A stretch of 64,000 nt of DNA from Acidimicrobiales bacterium (GCA_016716005.1 JADJXE010000001.1:385001-449000), one strand, 5' to 3'. Positions 16,463 through 24,746 are shown, counted from the first letter of the stretch. The notes: a model not told the origin generated them from the letters alone. Made by a program: numbers and translations.

Positions 16463-17338
16463 TCAGTGCACGATCTTGGCCAGCGGGAGCTCGAGGATGT
16501 CGCTGGCGCCGGCGTCCTTGAGCGCGGGGATGAGGATGTTGATCCGGCTCTTCTCCACCACGGTCTCCACCGCGTAGCCGCCCTCGCCGAAGAGCTGCGA
16601 GACGGTGGGGGCCTTCATGGAGGGCAGCAGGCCGATCACCCGGTCGAGGTCGTCCACGCCCACGTTCAGCTTCACCAGCACCTTCCCCCGGGCTTCGAGG
16701 GCACCCTGGAGCAGGGTGCGGAGCTGGTGCATGGCGTGGCGCTTCTCCGGGTCGTCGTACGACACCGGGTTGGCGACCAGCTCGGTGTACGAGGTGAGGA
16801 TCACCTCGATCTCCTTGAGCCCGGCGGCCCTGAGGGCCCGCCCGGTCTCGGTGATCTCCACGATGCAGTCGACGATGTCGGGCACCTTCGCCTCGGTGGC
16901 GCCGTAGGAGAGCCGGATGTCGGCGCTGATGCCCTTCTTCTCGAAGAAGCGGCGGGTGAGCTCCGGGTACTCGCTCGAGACCCGGAGGCCCTGGGGCAGA
17001 TCCTCGACCCGGTCGACCGGCGAGTCGGCCGGCACGGCCACGACCAGGCGGATGGGCCGGCTGGTCGCCTTGGAGTACCGCAGCTCGCCCAGCGAGACGA
17101 CGTCGCTGGCGGTCTCCTCGATCCAGTCGCGGCCGGTGATCCCGAGGTCGAAGAGGCCCTCGGCCACGTACCGGGGGATCTCCTGCGGTCGCAGGATCCG
17201 GACGTCGGCGATGCGCGGATCGGCGACGGTGGCCCGGTAGTCCACCGACGACGAACGCACGATCGCCAGATCGGCCGCCTCGAACAGCTCGAGGGTGGCC
17301 TTCTCGAGCGATCCCTTGGGGACGACGAGGCGGAGCAC
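16463..17338 (-). CDS. hisG: ATP phosphoribosyltransferase, long form
   Basis: First step of histidine synthesis: joins ATP and PRPP. 291 residues, the long HisG form that works without HisZ. Catalytic part: LRLVVPKGSLEKATLELFEAA to DIVDCIVEITETGRALRAAGL, which carries the PRPP-binding loop. The last 75 residues (LVKLNVGVDDLDRVIGLLP to ELPLAKIVH) form the ACT-like regulatory domain that binds histidine. GTG at 17338 abuts the ribH stop. Its place behind ribH means it is probably read from the FMN-riboswitch transcript; no other his gene is in the window. Confidence 0.95.
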   Translation of the reverse strand: MLRLVVPKGSLEKATLELFEAADLAIVRSSSVDYRATVADPRIADVRILRPQEIPRYVAEGLFDLGITGRDWIEETASDVVSLGELRYSKATSRPIRLVVAVPADSPVDRVEDLPQGLRVSSEYPELTRRFFEKKGISADIRLSYGATEAKVPDIVDCIVEITETGRALRAAGLKEIEVILTSYTELVANPVSYDDPEKRHAMHQLRTLLQGALEARGKVLVKLNVGVDDLDRVIGLLPSMKAPTVSQLFGEGGYAVETVVEKSRINILIPALKDAGASDILELPLAKIVH

Positions 17339-17812
17339 CTACGGCCCCCCCGGGAGCTGACGCAGCAGGTCGACCATCTCGATGGCCGTGACCGCCGCCT
17401 CGGACCCCTTGTTGCCGGCCTTGGTGCCGGCCCGCTCGATGGCCTGCTCGATCGTGTCGGTGGTGAGCACCCCGAACACGACGGGCACGCCGGTGTCGAG
17501 CTGGGCTCGCTGCAGCCCGGCCGCGGCCTGGCCGGCGACGTGCTCGTAGTGGCCGGTGGCCCCGCGGATCACGGCACCGAGGGCGATGACGGCGTCGACC
17601 TGGCCGGATGCTGCCAGCCGCATGGCCACCAGCGGGAGCTCGAAGGCGCCGGGAGCCCACACCACGGTGATCGACCCGGGGTCGACGCCGTGCCGGGTGA
17701 GGCCGTCGCGGGCGCCCACGAGGAGGCGCTCGGTGATGAGGTCGTTGAAGCGGCTGCAGCAGATGCCGATGCGCATGCCGTCGCCGCGCAGCCTGCCCTC
17801 GTAGGTCGTCAT
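17339..17812 (-). CDS. ribH: 6,7-dimethyl-8-ribityllumazine synthase
   Basis: Penultimate step of riboflavin synthesis: condenses the ribitylamino-pyrimidine with dihydroxybutanone phosphate. 157 residues. Core motifs: CCSRFNDLITERLLVGA, VVWAPGAFELPLVAMRLAA, ALGAVIRGATGHYEHVAG (with the catalytic His) and VPVVFGVLTTDTIEQA, NKGSEAAVTAIEM. Start ATG at 17812 overlaps the ribBA stop (ATGA). It is directly followed by hisG. Confidence 0.96.
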   Translation of the reverse strand: MTTYEGRLRGDGMRIGICCSRFNDLITERLLVGARDGLTRHGVDPGSITVVWAPGAFELPLVAMRLAASGQVDAVIALGAVIRGATGHYEHVAGQAAAGLQRAQLDTGVPVVFGVLTTDTIEQAIERAGTKAGNKGSEAAVTAIEMVDLLRQLPGGP

Positions 17813-19086
17813 GGCCGTCCCTTCGGCTGGTCGGCGGCCTCCGGCACCTCGTCGAGGCCGTCGAGCAGGTGCCCGAGGCGCTCGCGCTTGGTGCGCAGGT
17901 AGCGGATGTTCTCGGGGTTGGGGGCCGTCTCCAGGGGAACCCGGCCCACGATCTCGAGCCCGAAGCCCTCGAGGCCACCGTACTTCGCCGGGTTGTTGGT
18001 CATCAGCCGCATGGTGGTCACGCCCAGATCGACCAGGATCTGGGCGCCGATGCCGTACTCGCGGCTGTCGACGGGGAGCCCCAGCTCCAGGTTGGCGTCG
18101 ACGGTGTCGTGACCGGCGTCCTGGAGGCTGTACGCGCGGATCTTGTGCCCGATCCCGATCCCCCGGCCCTCGTGGCCCCGCAGGTAGACGACGACGCCCT
18201 GGCCCTCCTCGGCGACCTGGCGCATGGCCGCCTCGAGCTGGGGGCCGCAGTCGCACTTGAGCGAGCCGAACACGTCGCCGGTGAGGCACTCGCTGTGCAC
18301 CCGGACGAGCACGTCGTCGGCCCCGTCGACCTCGCCGGCCACGAAGGCGAGGTGCGTCTCGCCGTCGAGGACCGACTCGTAGGCGATGCACGTGAAGGTG
18401 CCCGAGATCGTGGGCACCCGGGCCTCGGCGATCCGTCGCACCAGCTTCTCGGTGCGCCGCCGGTGCCGGATCAGGTCGGCGATGGAGATCAGCAGGAGAC
18501 CGTGCTCGGCGCAGAACCGCTCGAGGTCGGGCACCCGGGCCATCGTGCCGTCCTCGTTGACGATCTCGCAGAGGACGCCGGCCGGATAGAGCCCGGCCAT
18601 GCGGGCCAGGTCGACCGCCGCCTCGGTGTGGCCCGCTCGCTTGAGCACCCCTCCGGGCCGGTATCGCAGGGGGAAGATGTGTCCGGGCCGAGCCAGGTCG
18701 CCGGGGCGCGTGGCCGGGTCGATGAGGGCGCGGATGGTGGCGGCCCGGTCGGCGGCCGAGATCCCGGTGGTCGTCCCGTGGCGGTAGTCGACGCTGTCCG
18801 TGAAGGCGGTTCGCTGCGCCTCGGTGTTGTGCTCGACCATCAACGGCAGGTCGAGCTCCTCGCACCGCTCCCCGGTCAGGGGCACGCAGATCACCCCGGA
18901 CGTGTGCCGGACGAAGAAGGCGATCGCCTCGGGGGTCGCGAACTCGGCCGCCATGATGAGGTCGCCCTCGTTCTCGCGGTCCTCGTCGTCGACCACGACG
19001 ACGATGTCGCCCCGGGCGATGGCGGCCACGGCCTCCTCGATCGGGGCGAAAGGGCTGGTACCTCGGGGCACGGGCTGGCTCCTCAC
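17809..19086 (-). CDS. ribBA: Bifunctional DHBP synthase / GTP cyclohydrolase II
   Basis: 425-residue fusion supplying both riboflavin precursors. Residues 1-200 are the dihydroxybutanone phosphate synthase with DDEDRENEGDL (metal and substrate acidic loop) and HTEAAVDLARMAG; about 205-400 are GTP cyclohydrolase II with the zinc cysteines in SECLTGDVFGSLKCDCG and with GHEGRGIGI and NNPAKYGGL. Both active sites look complete. GTG at 19086 overlaps the ribE stop; the gene overlaps ribH at the other end. Confidence 0.96.
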   Translation of the reverse strand: MRSQPVPRGTSPFAPIEEAVAAIARGDIVVVVDDEDRENEGDLIMAAEFATPEAIAFFVRHTSGVICVPLTGERCEELDLPLMVEHNTEAQRTAFTDSVDYRHGTTTGISAADRAATIRALIDPATRPGDLARPGHIFPLRYRPGGVLKRAGHTEAAVDLARMAGLYPAGVLCEIVNEDGTMARVPDLERFCAEHGLLLISIADLIRHRRRTEKLVRRIAEARVPTISGTFTCIAYESVLDGETHLAFVAGEVDGADDVLVRVHSECLTGDVFGSLKCDCGPQLEAAMRQVAEEGQGVVVYLRGHEGRGIGIGHKIRAYSLQDAGHDTVDANLELGLPVDSREYGIGAQILVDLGVTTMRLMTNNPAKYGGLEGFGLEIVGRVPLETAPNPENIRYLRTKRERLGHLLDGLDEVPEAADQPKGRP

Positions 19087-19673
19087 TCGGCGACGCCGCC
19101 CTCGCCGTCCAGGTGCCCGGCGAGGAGGCGCTCGACGTACTTGGCGATCACGTCCACCTCGACGTTCACCCTGGCGCCCGGCCCCTTGTGGCCCAGCGTG
19201 GTGACGGCGGCGGTGTGCGGGATGACGGCCACGGTGAACCCGTCGGCCAGAGGTCGGACGACGGTGAGGCTCACCCCGTCGACCGTGATCGACCCCTTCT
19301 CCACGACGTAGCGGAGGAGCGGCGCGGGCACGCGCACGCGCAGCTCGGGGGCGGGCTCGACGATCTCCCCCACGGCGTCGACGTGTCCCTGCACGAGGTG
19401 GCCGCCGAGCCGGTCGGCCAGCCGGACCGGCCGTTCCAGGTTCACGGGGTCACCGGGCCGCATCCCGCCCAGCGCGGTGCGGGCGAACGTCTCGTCGCTC
19501 ACGTCCGCCTCCCACCATCCCTCACCCTGGTCGACCAGGGTCAAGCAGCAGCCGTTGACGGCGATGGATGCACCGGTGTCGGCCCCGGCGAGGACCGTGG
19601 TCGCGGCGATCCGCAGCCGGCTCCCGCGCAGCGACTCGACCCGCCCGAGCTCCTCGACGATGCCTGTGAACAC
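19083..19673 (-). CDS. ribE: Riboflavin synthase, alpha chain
   Basis: Final step of riboflavin synthesis: dismutation of two lumazines. 196 residues with the two tandem lumazine-binding barrels: the first opens MFTGIVEELGRVESLRG and ends SDETFARTALG, the second runs LADRLGGHLVQGHVDAVGE to GVSLTVVRPLADGFTVAVIPHT. Start is GTG at 19673, 9 bases behind the ribD stop; the 3' end overlaps ribBA by 4 bases. Confidence 0.95.
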   Translation of the reverse strand: MFTGIVEELGRVESLRGSRLRIAATTVLAGADTGASIAVNGCCLTLVDQGEGWWEADVSDETFARTALGGMRPGDPVNLERPVRLADRLGGHLVQGHVDAVGEIVEPAPELRVRVPAPLLRYVVEKGSITVDGVSLTVVRPLADGFTVAVIPHTAAVTTLGHKGPGARVNVEVDVIAKYVERLLAGHLDGEGGVAE

Positions 19674-19682
19674 GCGTCCTCC

Positions 19683-20669
19683 TCACACCCCGGGCGCCGG
19701 CTCGAGCTCGAGCCGCACGTCCTCGCCCAACCGTTGCATCCCGACGATCCGACCCCGCCACAGCTCGGCCACGGTCGGCACCCCCGGCCCCGCGAACAGC
19801 GGCCGGGCGTCGTCACCGCCGAAGAGGGCCGGGGCCAGGTACACGACGTAGCGGTCGACCAGCCCGGCGCGGTGGAACGCCCCGGCGACCGTGGCGCCGC
19901 CCTCGACCATGGCCTGCACGACCCCCTCCCCCCCCAGGCGGTCGAGCACCGAGCCGAGGTCGCCCTGCAGCTCCAGGGCCGGGTGGACCCGGGCCCCCTC
20001 GGGCGCGCGGCCGAGCACCACCCGGCGGGGGTCCCGGCCGGGACCGTGGCGCACCGTGAGCGCAGGGTCGTCGGCCCGCACCGTGCCCGCGCCCACGATG
20101 ACGGCATCGCTCTCGGCCCGGAGGCGGTGGGCGTCGGCCCGGGCCTCCGGCCCCGTGATCCACCGGCTCGTGCCGTCGGGCGCCGCGGTCCGTCCGTCGA
20201 GCGACGCGGCCAGCTTCAGCACCACCCACGGCCGCCCGGTGGCCCGATGCTTCAGGTACGGGGCCAGCTGGGCGCGCACGTCGTCGGCCGCCACCCCCAC
20301 CACCACCTCGAGCCCGGCCTCGCGCAGGCGGGCGATGCCGCGCCCCGCGACCTGCGGGTCGGGATCCTCCACGCCGACCACGACCCGCCGGACGCCGGCG
20401 GCCACGATGGCATCGGCGCACGGGGGGGTCCGCCCGCGGTGGGCGCACGGCTCGAGGGTGCACACGAGGGTGGCACCCCGCGCCGACTCGCCCGCCCCGG
20501 CCACGGCGGCCGCTTCGGCGTGCGGTCCGCCGGGCGGGGCCGTCACCCCTTCGACCACTCCCCCGCCGGGCGTGAGGATCACGCAGCCCACCCACGGGTT
20601 GGGCGACGTGCGGGCGCGGACGGTGGCGGCCAGCTCGATCGCCCGGCGCATCGCCTGCTCGTCGTCCAC
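19683..20669 (-). CDS. ribD: Bifunctional pyrimidine deaminase/reductase
   Basis: Second and third steps of riboflavin synthesis. 328 residues. Deaminase domain (1-145) with the zinc pattern HAEAAA and PCAHRGRTPPCADA; reductase domain (about 150-325) with KLAASLDGRTA, DAVIVGAGTVRADDPALTVR and VEGGATVAGAF. First gene of the riboflavin operon: GTG at 20669 has a GAGGAG site and sits 63 bases behind the FMN riboswitch, so flavin level should set its expression. Confidence 0.95.
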   Translation of the reverse strand: MDDEQAMRRAIELAATVRARTSPNPWVGCVILTPGGGVVEGVTAPPGGPHAEAAAVAGAGESARGATLVCTLEPCAHRGRTPPCADAIVAAGVRRVVVGVEDPDPQVAGRGIARLREAGLEVVVGVAADDVRAQLAPYLKHRATGRPWVVLKLAASLDGRTAAPDGTSRWITGPEARADAHRLRAESDAVIVGAGTVRADDPALTVRHGPGRDPRRVVLGRAPEGARVHPALELQGDLGSVLDRLGGEGVVQAMVEGGATVAGAFHRAGLVDRYVVYLAPALFGGDDARPLFAGPGVPTVAELWRGRIVGMQRLGEDVRLELEPAPGV

Positions 20670-20701
20670 CTGCGCTCCTCGTGCGGGCGCGTGGCAGACC
20701 G

Positions 20702-20718
20702 GGCGCGTGGCACGCGCC
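20702..20718 (-). promoter_or_regulatory. Hairpin between FMN aptamer and ribD
   Basis: GGCGCGT-GCC-ACGCGCC on the minus strand: a 7-bp stem with a 3-base loop. A second ACGCGCC copy follows 9 bases later, nearer the GAGGAG site, so two pairings compete. It lacks a U-run, which argues for translational or Rho-type control, not an intrinsic terminator. Confidence 0.4.
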
Positions 20719-20732
20719 GGCTCGGCCCCGCA

Positions 20733-20856
20733 CCCTCGCTCCCATCCGGACTCTCACCGTCGGCTCCGGGGTTCCACCGGATCGGCCCCCGCCCGTCGGG
20801 CAGGGGTTCGCGGGCTGTGACCGCCGGTCGGGACTTGCACCCCTACCCCGCGAGGG
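20733..20856 (-). ncRNA. FMN riboswitch (RFN element)
   Basis: Aptamer in the leader of the riboflavin operon. Conserved blocks on the minus strand are GGGGTAGGGGTGCAAGTCCC, GACCGGCGGTCACAGCCCGC, GATCCGGTGGAACCCCGGAG and CCGACGGTGAGAGTCCGGAT, in the right order. The closing P1 stem is CCCTCGC (20856-20850) with GCGAGGG (20739-20733). It lies 63 bases before the ribD start. Confidence 0.93.
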
Positions 20857-20922
20857 GGCGTTCGTCGGTTCTCCACGCAGTCTAGAGCCACTCGCCCGCA
20901 CGGGCCGGCGGGCCCGTCCCCG

Positions 20923-21411
20923 TCAGTGGGCGGTCGGCGAGCCGGACAGCAGGCGCAGGGCGTGCGGCAGCACGTCGATCACCGCGCCCAGGTTCTCGAG
21001 AGCCCCGGCCGGCGAGCCCGGCGTGTTCAGGACCAGGGACCTCCCCACGGTGCCGGCCACCCCCCGGGACAGCCGCCCCAGCGGGCTCACCGCCCGCATG
21101 GCCTCGGCCAGCCCCGGTGCCTCCCGCTCGAGCACCAGGCGGGTGCCCTCCGGGGTGAGGTCCCGCGGCCCGAAGCCGGTGCCGCCGGTGGTGACGACCA
21201 GGCCCGCGAAGCCGTCGGTGAGCCGCCGCAGCGCGTCCGCCACGGCGTCGACGCCGTCGGCGACCACCTCGTGCGCCACCAACGCGTACCCCTCGGCGGC
21301 CAGCCGCTCGGCCAGCCTCCGGCCCGAGGCGTCGTCGCGCGTGCCGCCCACGACGCCGTCGGACACCGTGAGCACCTTGGCCAGGAGGCCGTCGGCCGGG
21401 GCGTGAGCCAC
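20923..21411 (-). CDS. MogA/MoaB-type molybdopterin-binding protein
   Basis: 162-residue molybdopterin-cofactor family protein (molybdopterin adenylyltransferase fold). Motifs: VLTVSDGVVGGTRDDASGRRLAERL, VVTTGGTGFGPRDLTPEGTRLVLER (substrate loop) and LVLNTPGSPAGALENLGAVIDVLPHAL. GTG at 21411 lies 10 bases behind rsmB. No other molybdenum-cofactor gene is near. In several actinobacteria rpe occupies the rsmB-ribD interval, so this placement is a lineage trait. Whether it is MogA-like or MoaB-like cannot be decided from sequence alone. Confidence 0.85.
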   Translation of the reverse strand: MAHAPADGLLAKVLTVSDGVVGGTRDDASGRRLAERLAAEGYALVAHEVVADGVDAVADALRRLTDGFAGLVVTTGGTGFGPRDLTPEGTRLVLEREAPGLAEAMRAVSPLGRLSRGVAGTVGRSLVLNTPGSPAGALENLGAVIDVLPHALRLLSGSPTAH

Positions 21412-21421
21412 GGGCCGGAGG

Positions 21422-22624
21422 CTAGACGCGGGCCGTGCGGACGTACCGGAACAGGGCCATGCCGTCGGTGCCGGCCCGGTGCGGGAGGAGCAGCGCCCCC
21501 CGCCCGTGGCCCTGCCAGGGGGGGCCGGGCGGCGGGAGAGGAGCGAGATCCGGCCGCTCGCCCTCGAGGCGGACGTCCACCCCGGTGGTCTCGGCCGCCG
21601 TGAGGGTGCACACGCTGTACACCAGCACCCCGCCGGGCCGGAGGAGCGCGGCGGCGGCGTCGACCAGGCGCACCTGGAGCTGGGCCAGACGGGCCTCGTC
21701 GCCCGGCGCCACCCGCCACCGGAGGTCGGGCCGCCGGCGGAGCGTGCCCAGCCCCGTGCAGGGCGCGTCGACGAGGACCCGGTCGCACGATCCCGGTCGG
21801 ACCGCGGGCCGCGTCCCGTCGGCCACCGCGACGGCCAGCCGGCCGGGTGCGATCCCGAGGCGCGCCGCGTTCGCCGCGACCAGGCCCGCACGAGCGGGGC
21901 GCGAGTCGACGGCAATCACCCGTGCGCCAGTGCCGGCCAGGGCGGTCGCCTTGCCGCCGGGCGCCGCGCACACGTCGGCGACCCGCTCGCCGGGCCCGGC
22001 CTCCACCAGCTCGGCCACCCACTGCGACGCCAGGTCCTGGGTGTACCCGTCGGCCCGCTCGGTCGCCGAGGCCGGCTCGTCCATCGCCGCGAGGGACGCC
22101 AGGGCGTCCTCCCGCCCGAGCTCGGCCGCCAGCCGCTCGACGAGCCAGTCCGGGTAGCTGAGGCGGACCGCGTCGCTCGGCCAGCCGGCCTCGTCGACCG
22201 GCGCCGCGGCCACCCGCCGCAGCACGGCGTTCACGAGGCCCCGGGTCCGGGCCGGCGCCACGGCCACGGTCTCGCCGACGGCGGCGTGGGGTGGCGTGCC
22301 GAGGAAGGCCAGCTGGTAGGCGCCGAGCCGCAGTGCGTTGCGAGCCACGGGTTCGGGGGGCGACACCAGGAAGCGGTCGACGAGCCAGTCGCACGCCCGG
22401 CGCAGGCGCGTGGTGCCGTAGACGAGGTCGGTGACCTGGGCCCTCGCCCTGGCGTCGAGCCCGCTGCCGGCGAGCATGGCGGGGACGACCAGGTTGGCGT
22501 AGGCGCCCTCGGTGTCGATCCGGACCAGGGCGGCGAGGGCGACGGCGCGAGGTGATCGCGCCGTGCTGCGTCCGGGGGGCCCCCGGCGGCGGCCGCTCGC
22601 CGGGGCCGGGCCGGACGCCCTCAC
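21422..22624 (-). CDS. rsmB: 16S rRNA (cytosine-967-C5)-methyltransferase
   Basis: 400 residues. The N-terminal NusB-like RNA-binding domain (about 25-150, ARAQVTDLVYGTTRLRRACDWLVD) is followed by the SAM methyltransferase domain: VADVCAAPGGKATALAG (motif I), VLVDAPCTGLGTLRRRPDLRW (motif IV, PCTG Cys) and LVYSVCTLTAAET (motif VI catalytic Cys). The GTG at 22624 overlaps the fmt stop (GTGA), in the conserved def-fmt-rsmB order. Confidence 0.95.
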   Translation of the reverse strand: MRASGPAPASGRRRGPPGRSTARSPRAVALAALVRIDTEGAYANLVVPAMLAGSGLDARARAQVTDLVYGTTRLRRACDWLVDRFLVSPPEPVARNALRLGAYQLAFLGTPPHAAVGETVAVAPARTRGLVNAVLRRVAAAPVDEAGWPSDAVRLSYPDWLVERLAAELGREDALASLAAMDEPASATERADGYTQDLASQWVAELVEAGPGERVADVCAAPGGKATALAGTGARVIAVDSRPARAGLVAANAARLGIAPGRLAVAVADGTRPAVRPGSCDRVLVDAPCTGLGTLRRRPDLRWRVAPGDEARLAQLQVRLVDAAAALLRPGGVLVYSVCTLTAAETTGVDVRLEGERPDLAPLPPPGPPWQGHGRGALLLPHRAGTDGMALFRYVRTARV

Positions 22625-23550
22625 CGACCCATCCGCTCGCCGGCCGCCGGCCGCGCGCCGTTCCGCCACGCCGCCGCCGGCTGCCGGGCGCGACCCTCGG
22701 GCTGGACCTCGACGAGCTCGAGCACCCCGTGGCCGGTCCCGACGAGGGTGCCGGCCACCTCGCCCGGCCCCAGGGAGGCGCCGGAGGTCGGTGCCGGCTC
22801 GGCGGCCAGCACCTTCAGCCGGTGGCCCCGGAACGTGGTCCACGCCTCGCCCAGCCGGACGACGCGGTGGAGCTCCGACGCCGGACGCGACCAGTCGAGC
22901 TGCAGCTCGGCCGGTTCGAGCTTGGCCGCGTACGTCGCCTCGCCCACCTGGGGCTCGGGGTCCCGGAGGCCCGACCGCAGCCCGTCGACGAGCAGGGCGG
23001 TGCCCACCTCGACCAGGCGCGCCCGGAGGTCGGCGGCGGTCTCGTGCTCTCCCACCGCCAGGGTGGCGCGCCGGTACACCGGACCCGTGTCGAGCGTGAC
23101 CTCCAGCTGCATCAGGCACACGCCGGTCTCGGGGTCGCCGGCGAGGATCGCCCGCTCCACCGGCGCCGCGCCCCGCCAGCGGGGCAGCAGCGAGAAGTGC
23201 AGGTTCACCATCGGCAGCACCGCCAGCACGTGCGGGCGGACGAGGCGGCCGTAGGCCACCACCACACCCAGGTCGGCGCCCATGCCCAGGGCGTCGTCGA
23301 CCCGGTCGGTCACCGGGAGGCCCAGCTCGAGCGCGGCCGCCTTGACCGGCGTGGAGGTGAGGGAGCCCCCCCGGCCACGCCGCTTGTCGGCCCCCGACAC
23401 CACCAGGGCCACGTCGAAGCCGGCGTCGACGAGCCCGCGCAGCGGGGGCACCGCCATGGCCGGGGAGCCCAGGAACACCAGACGCCTCGGATGCTCCGGG
23501 GGGAGCGCCAGCGACGGGGTCACCCCGCCGGGGTCGGGCGCAGCCGGCAT
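22621..23550 (-). CDS. fmt: Methionyl-tRNA formyltransferase
   Basis: Formylates initiator Met-tRNA using 10-formyl-tetrahydrofolate. 309 residues. N-terminal catalytic domain: LVFLGSPAMAVPPLRGLVDAG, VNLHFSLLPRWRGAAPVERAIL (usual N-H-S-L-L-P pattern), and QLEVTLDTGPVYR with the catalytic Asp; the C-terminal barrel covers the last 100 residues (LDWSRPASELHRVVR). I use ATG at 23550, 10 bases behind the def stop; GTG at 23523 would also keep the fold. With def and the formylated start system it belongs to the classical bacterial initiation cycle. Confidence 0.94.
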   Translation of the reverse strand: MPAAPDPGGVTPSLALPPEHPRRLVFLGSPAMAVPPLRGLVDAGFDVALVVSGADKRRGRGGSLTSTPVKAAALELGLPVTDRVDDALGMGADLGVVVAYGRLVRPHVLAVLPMVNLHFSLLPRWRGAAPVERAILAGDPETGVCLMQLEVTLDTGPVYRRATLAVGEHETAADLRARLVEVGTALLVDGLRSGLRDPEPQVGEATYAAKLEPAELQLDWSRPASELHRVVRLGEAWTTFRGHRLKVLAAEPAPTSGASLGPGEVAGTLVGTGHGVLELVEVQPEGRARQPAAAWRNGARPAAGERMGR

Positions 23551-23560
23551 GCTCGGGATC

Positions 23561-24106
23561 TCAGCGCAGCCGCAGCCCGAGGCGCCGCTTGGGCTCCGGC
23601 TCCGGCTCCGGCTCCGGCAGCAGGAGGGCCTGCTCGCGCAGGGCCCGCATGGCCTCGCGCCGCTGCTCCTCGTCGAGGTGCTCGAGCAGCAGCACACCGT
23701 CGAGGTGGTCGAGCTCGTGCTGGAACAGGCGGGCGAGCAGCTCGTCGGCCTCGAGGGACACCTCGTTGCCGTGGAGGTCGTAGCCCGTCAGGTGGACCTC
23801 CTTGGGCCGCACGATCTCGAAGTGCACGCCTGGGACCGACAGGCAGCCCTCGTCGTAGACCCACTCGCCCCGGGACTCGGTGATCACCGGGTTGACGAGG
23901 ACCGCCGGGCCGTCGCCGACGTCGTACACGAAGAGCCGCTTCTGGACACCGACCTGGGGTGCCGCCAGGCCGAGGCCGGGCGCCTCGTACATGGCGTGGA
24001 GCATGTCGTCGGCGATGCGGGCGAGGGCCCCGTCGATCTCGGCGACCTCGGCGGCGCGACGCTTGAGCACGGGGTCGCCGAAGGTGCGGATCGAGTACGT
24101 GCCCAC
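23561..24106 (-). CDS. def: Peptide deformylase
   Basis: Iron/zinc enzyme removing the N-formyl group from nascent proteins. 181 residues with the three motifs GLAAPQVG, EGCLSVPG and HELDHLDG (Cys, His, His metal ligands and catalytic Glu). The tail is unusual: a PEPEPEPE run encoded by a six-base repeat, then a basic RRLGLRLR end. GTG at 24106 has a TAGCCT hexamer ending 6 bases upstream and no ribosome binding site, so it probably has its own leaderless promoter and heads def-fmt-rsmB. Divergent from the methyltransferase gene only 19 bases away. Confidence 0.95.
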   Translation of the reverse strand: MGTYSIRTFGDPVLKRRAAEVAEIDGALARIADDMLHAMYEAPGLGLAAPQVGVQKRLFVYDVGDGPAVLVNPVITESRGEWVYDEGCLSVPGVHFEIVRPKEVHLTGYDLHGNEVSLEADELLARLFQHELDHLDGVLLLEHLDEEQRREAMRALREQALLLPEPEPEPEPKRRLGLRLR

Positions 24107-24112
24107 GGTGAG

Positions 24113-24118
24113 AGGCTA
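24113..24118 (-). promoter_or_regulatory. Candidate -10 hexamer of def
   Basis: TAGCCT, 6 bases before the def GTG. It lies inside the 19-base gap to the divergent methyltransferase gene, so promoter elements of the two genes must overlap. Confidence 0.5.
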
Positions 24119-24125
24119 CCGGGGC

Positions 24126-24746
24126 ATGTCGAGCGGCCACTACTTCGACCCCCACCCGCGGGCGCCGTCGCGGCCCGGCTCCGTCACGCTCGCCCTGCCC
24201 GACGCCACGGTCCAGCTGGTGACGGACCGGGGCGTGTTCTCGGCCGATCGGGTGGATCCCGGCACGCGCCTGCTGCTCCTGGAGGCACCGCCACCGTCGC
24301 CCGGCGGCGCGCTGCTCGACCTGGGCTGCGGCTACGGCGCCATCGCCGTCACCCTGGCCCGCCGGTCTCCGGGCGCCGCCGTGTGGGCGGTCGACGTGAA
24401 CGAGCGGGCCCGCGACCTCACCCGTCTGAACGCCGACGCCCTCGGCCTCGCCAACGTCTCCGTCGCCGCTCCCGACGACGTGCCGCCCGAGGTCCGGTTC
24501 GCGACGATCTGGTCGAACCCGCCCGTCCGCGTGGGCAAGCAGGCCCTGCACGCGCTCCTCCGGACGTGGCTGGCGCGTCTGGCGCCGGGCGGGCTCGCGG
24601 CCCTGGTGGTGCAGAAGCACCTCGGCGCCGACTCGCTGGCCCGCTGGCTGGAGGCCGAGGGCCATCCCACCGAGCGCCTCTGCTCCCGCCTCGGCTACCG
24701 GCTGCTCGCCGTGCGCCCTCGCTCCCCGTCCGAGGGCGGCGCATGA
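24126..24746 (+). CDS. Class I SAM-dependent methyltransferase, RsmC-like
   Basis: 206 residues. The start SSGHYFDPHPRAPSRPGSV and the order of motifs match the RsmC/RlmG-type guanine-N2 rRNA methyltransferases reduced to the catalytic domain: motif I LLDLGCGYGAIAVTLARRSPGA, acidic loop VWAVDVNERAR, and the catalytic SNPPVRVGKQAL (NPP motif IV). A C-terminal LVVQKHLGADSLARWL strand-helix completes the fold. The stop overlaps the next gene's start (ATGA), coupling it to a second RNA methyltransferase gene. The modified site is unknown. Confidence 0.85.
   Translation: MSSGHYFDPHPRAPSRPGSVTLALPDATVQLVTDRGVFSADRVDPGTRLLLLEAPPPSPGGALLDLGCGYGAIAVTLARRSPGAAVWAVDVNERARDLTRLNADALGLANVSVAAPDDVPPEVRFATIWSNPPVRVGKQALHALLRTWLARLAPGGLAALVVQKHLGADSLARWLEAEGHPTERLCSRLGYRLLAVRPRSPSEGGA

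Noticed and set aside
20857..20922. Terminator between the MogA-like gene and the riboswitch
   Set aside because: GGGCC-GGCG-like pairing is short, has no T-run, and the MogA-like gene ends at this boundary by transcription in the same direction from rsmB; it belongs downstream of mog only if transcription stops, for which there is no clear signal.
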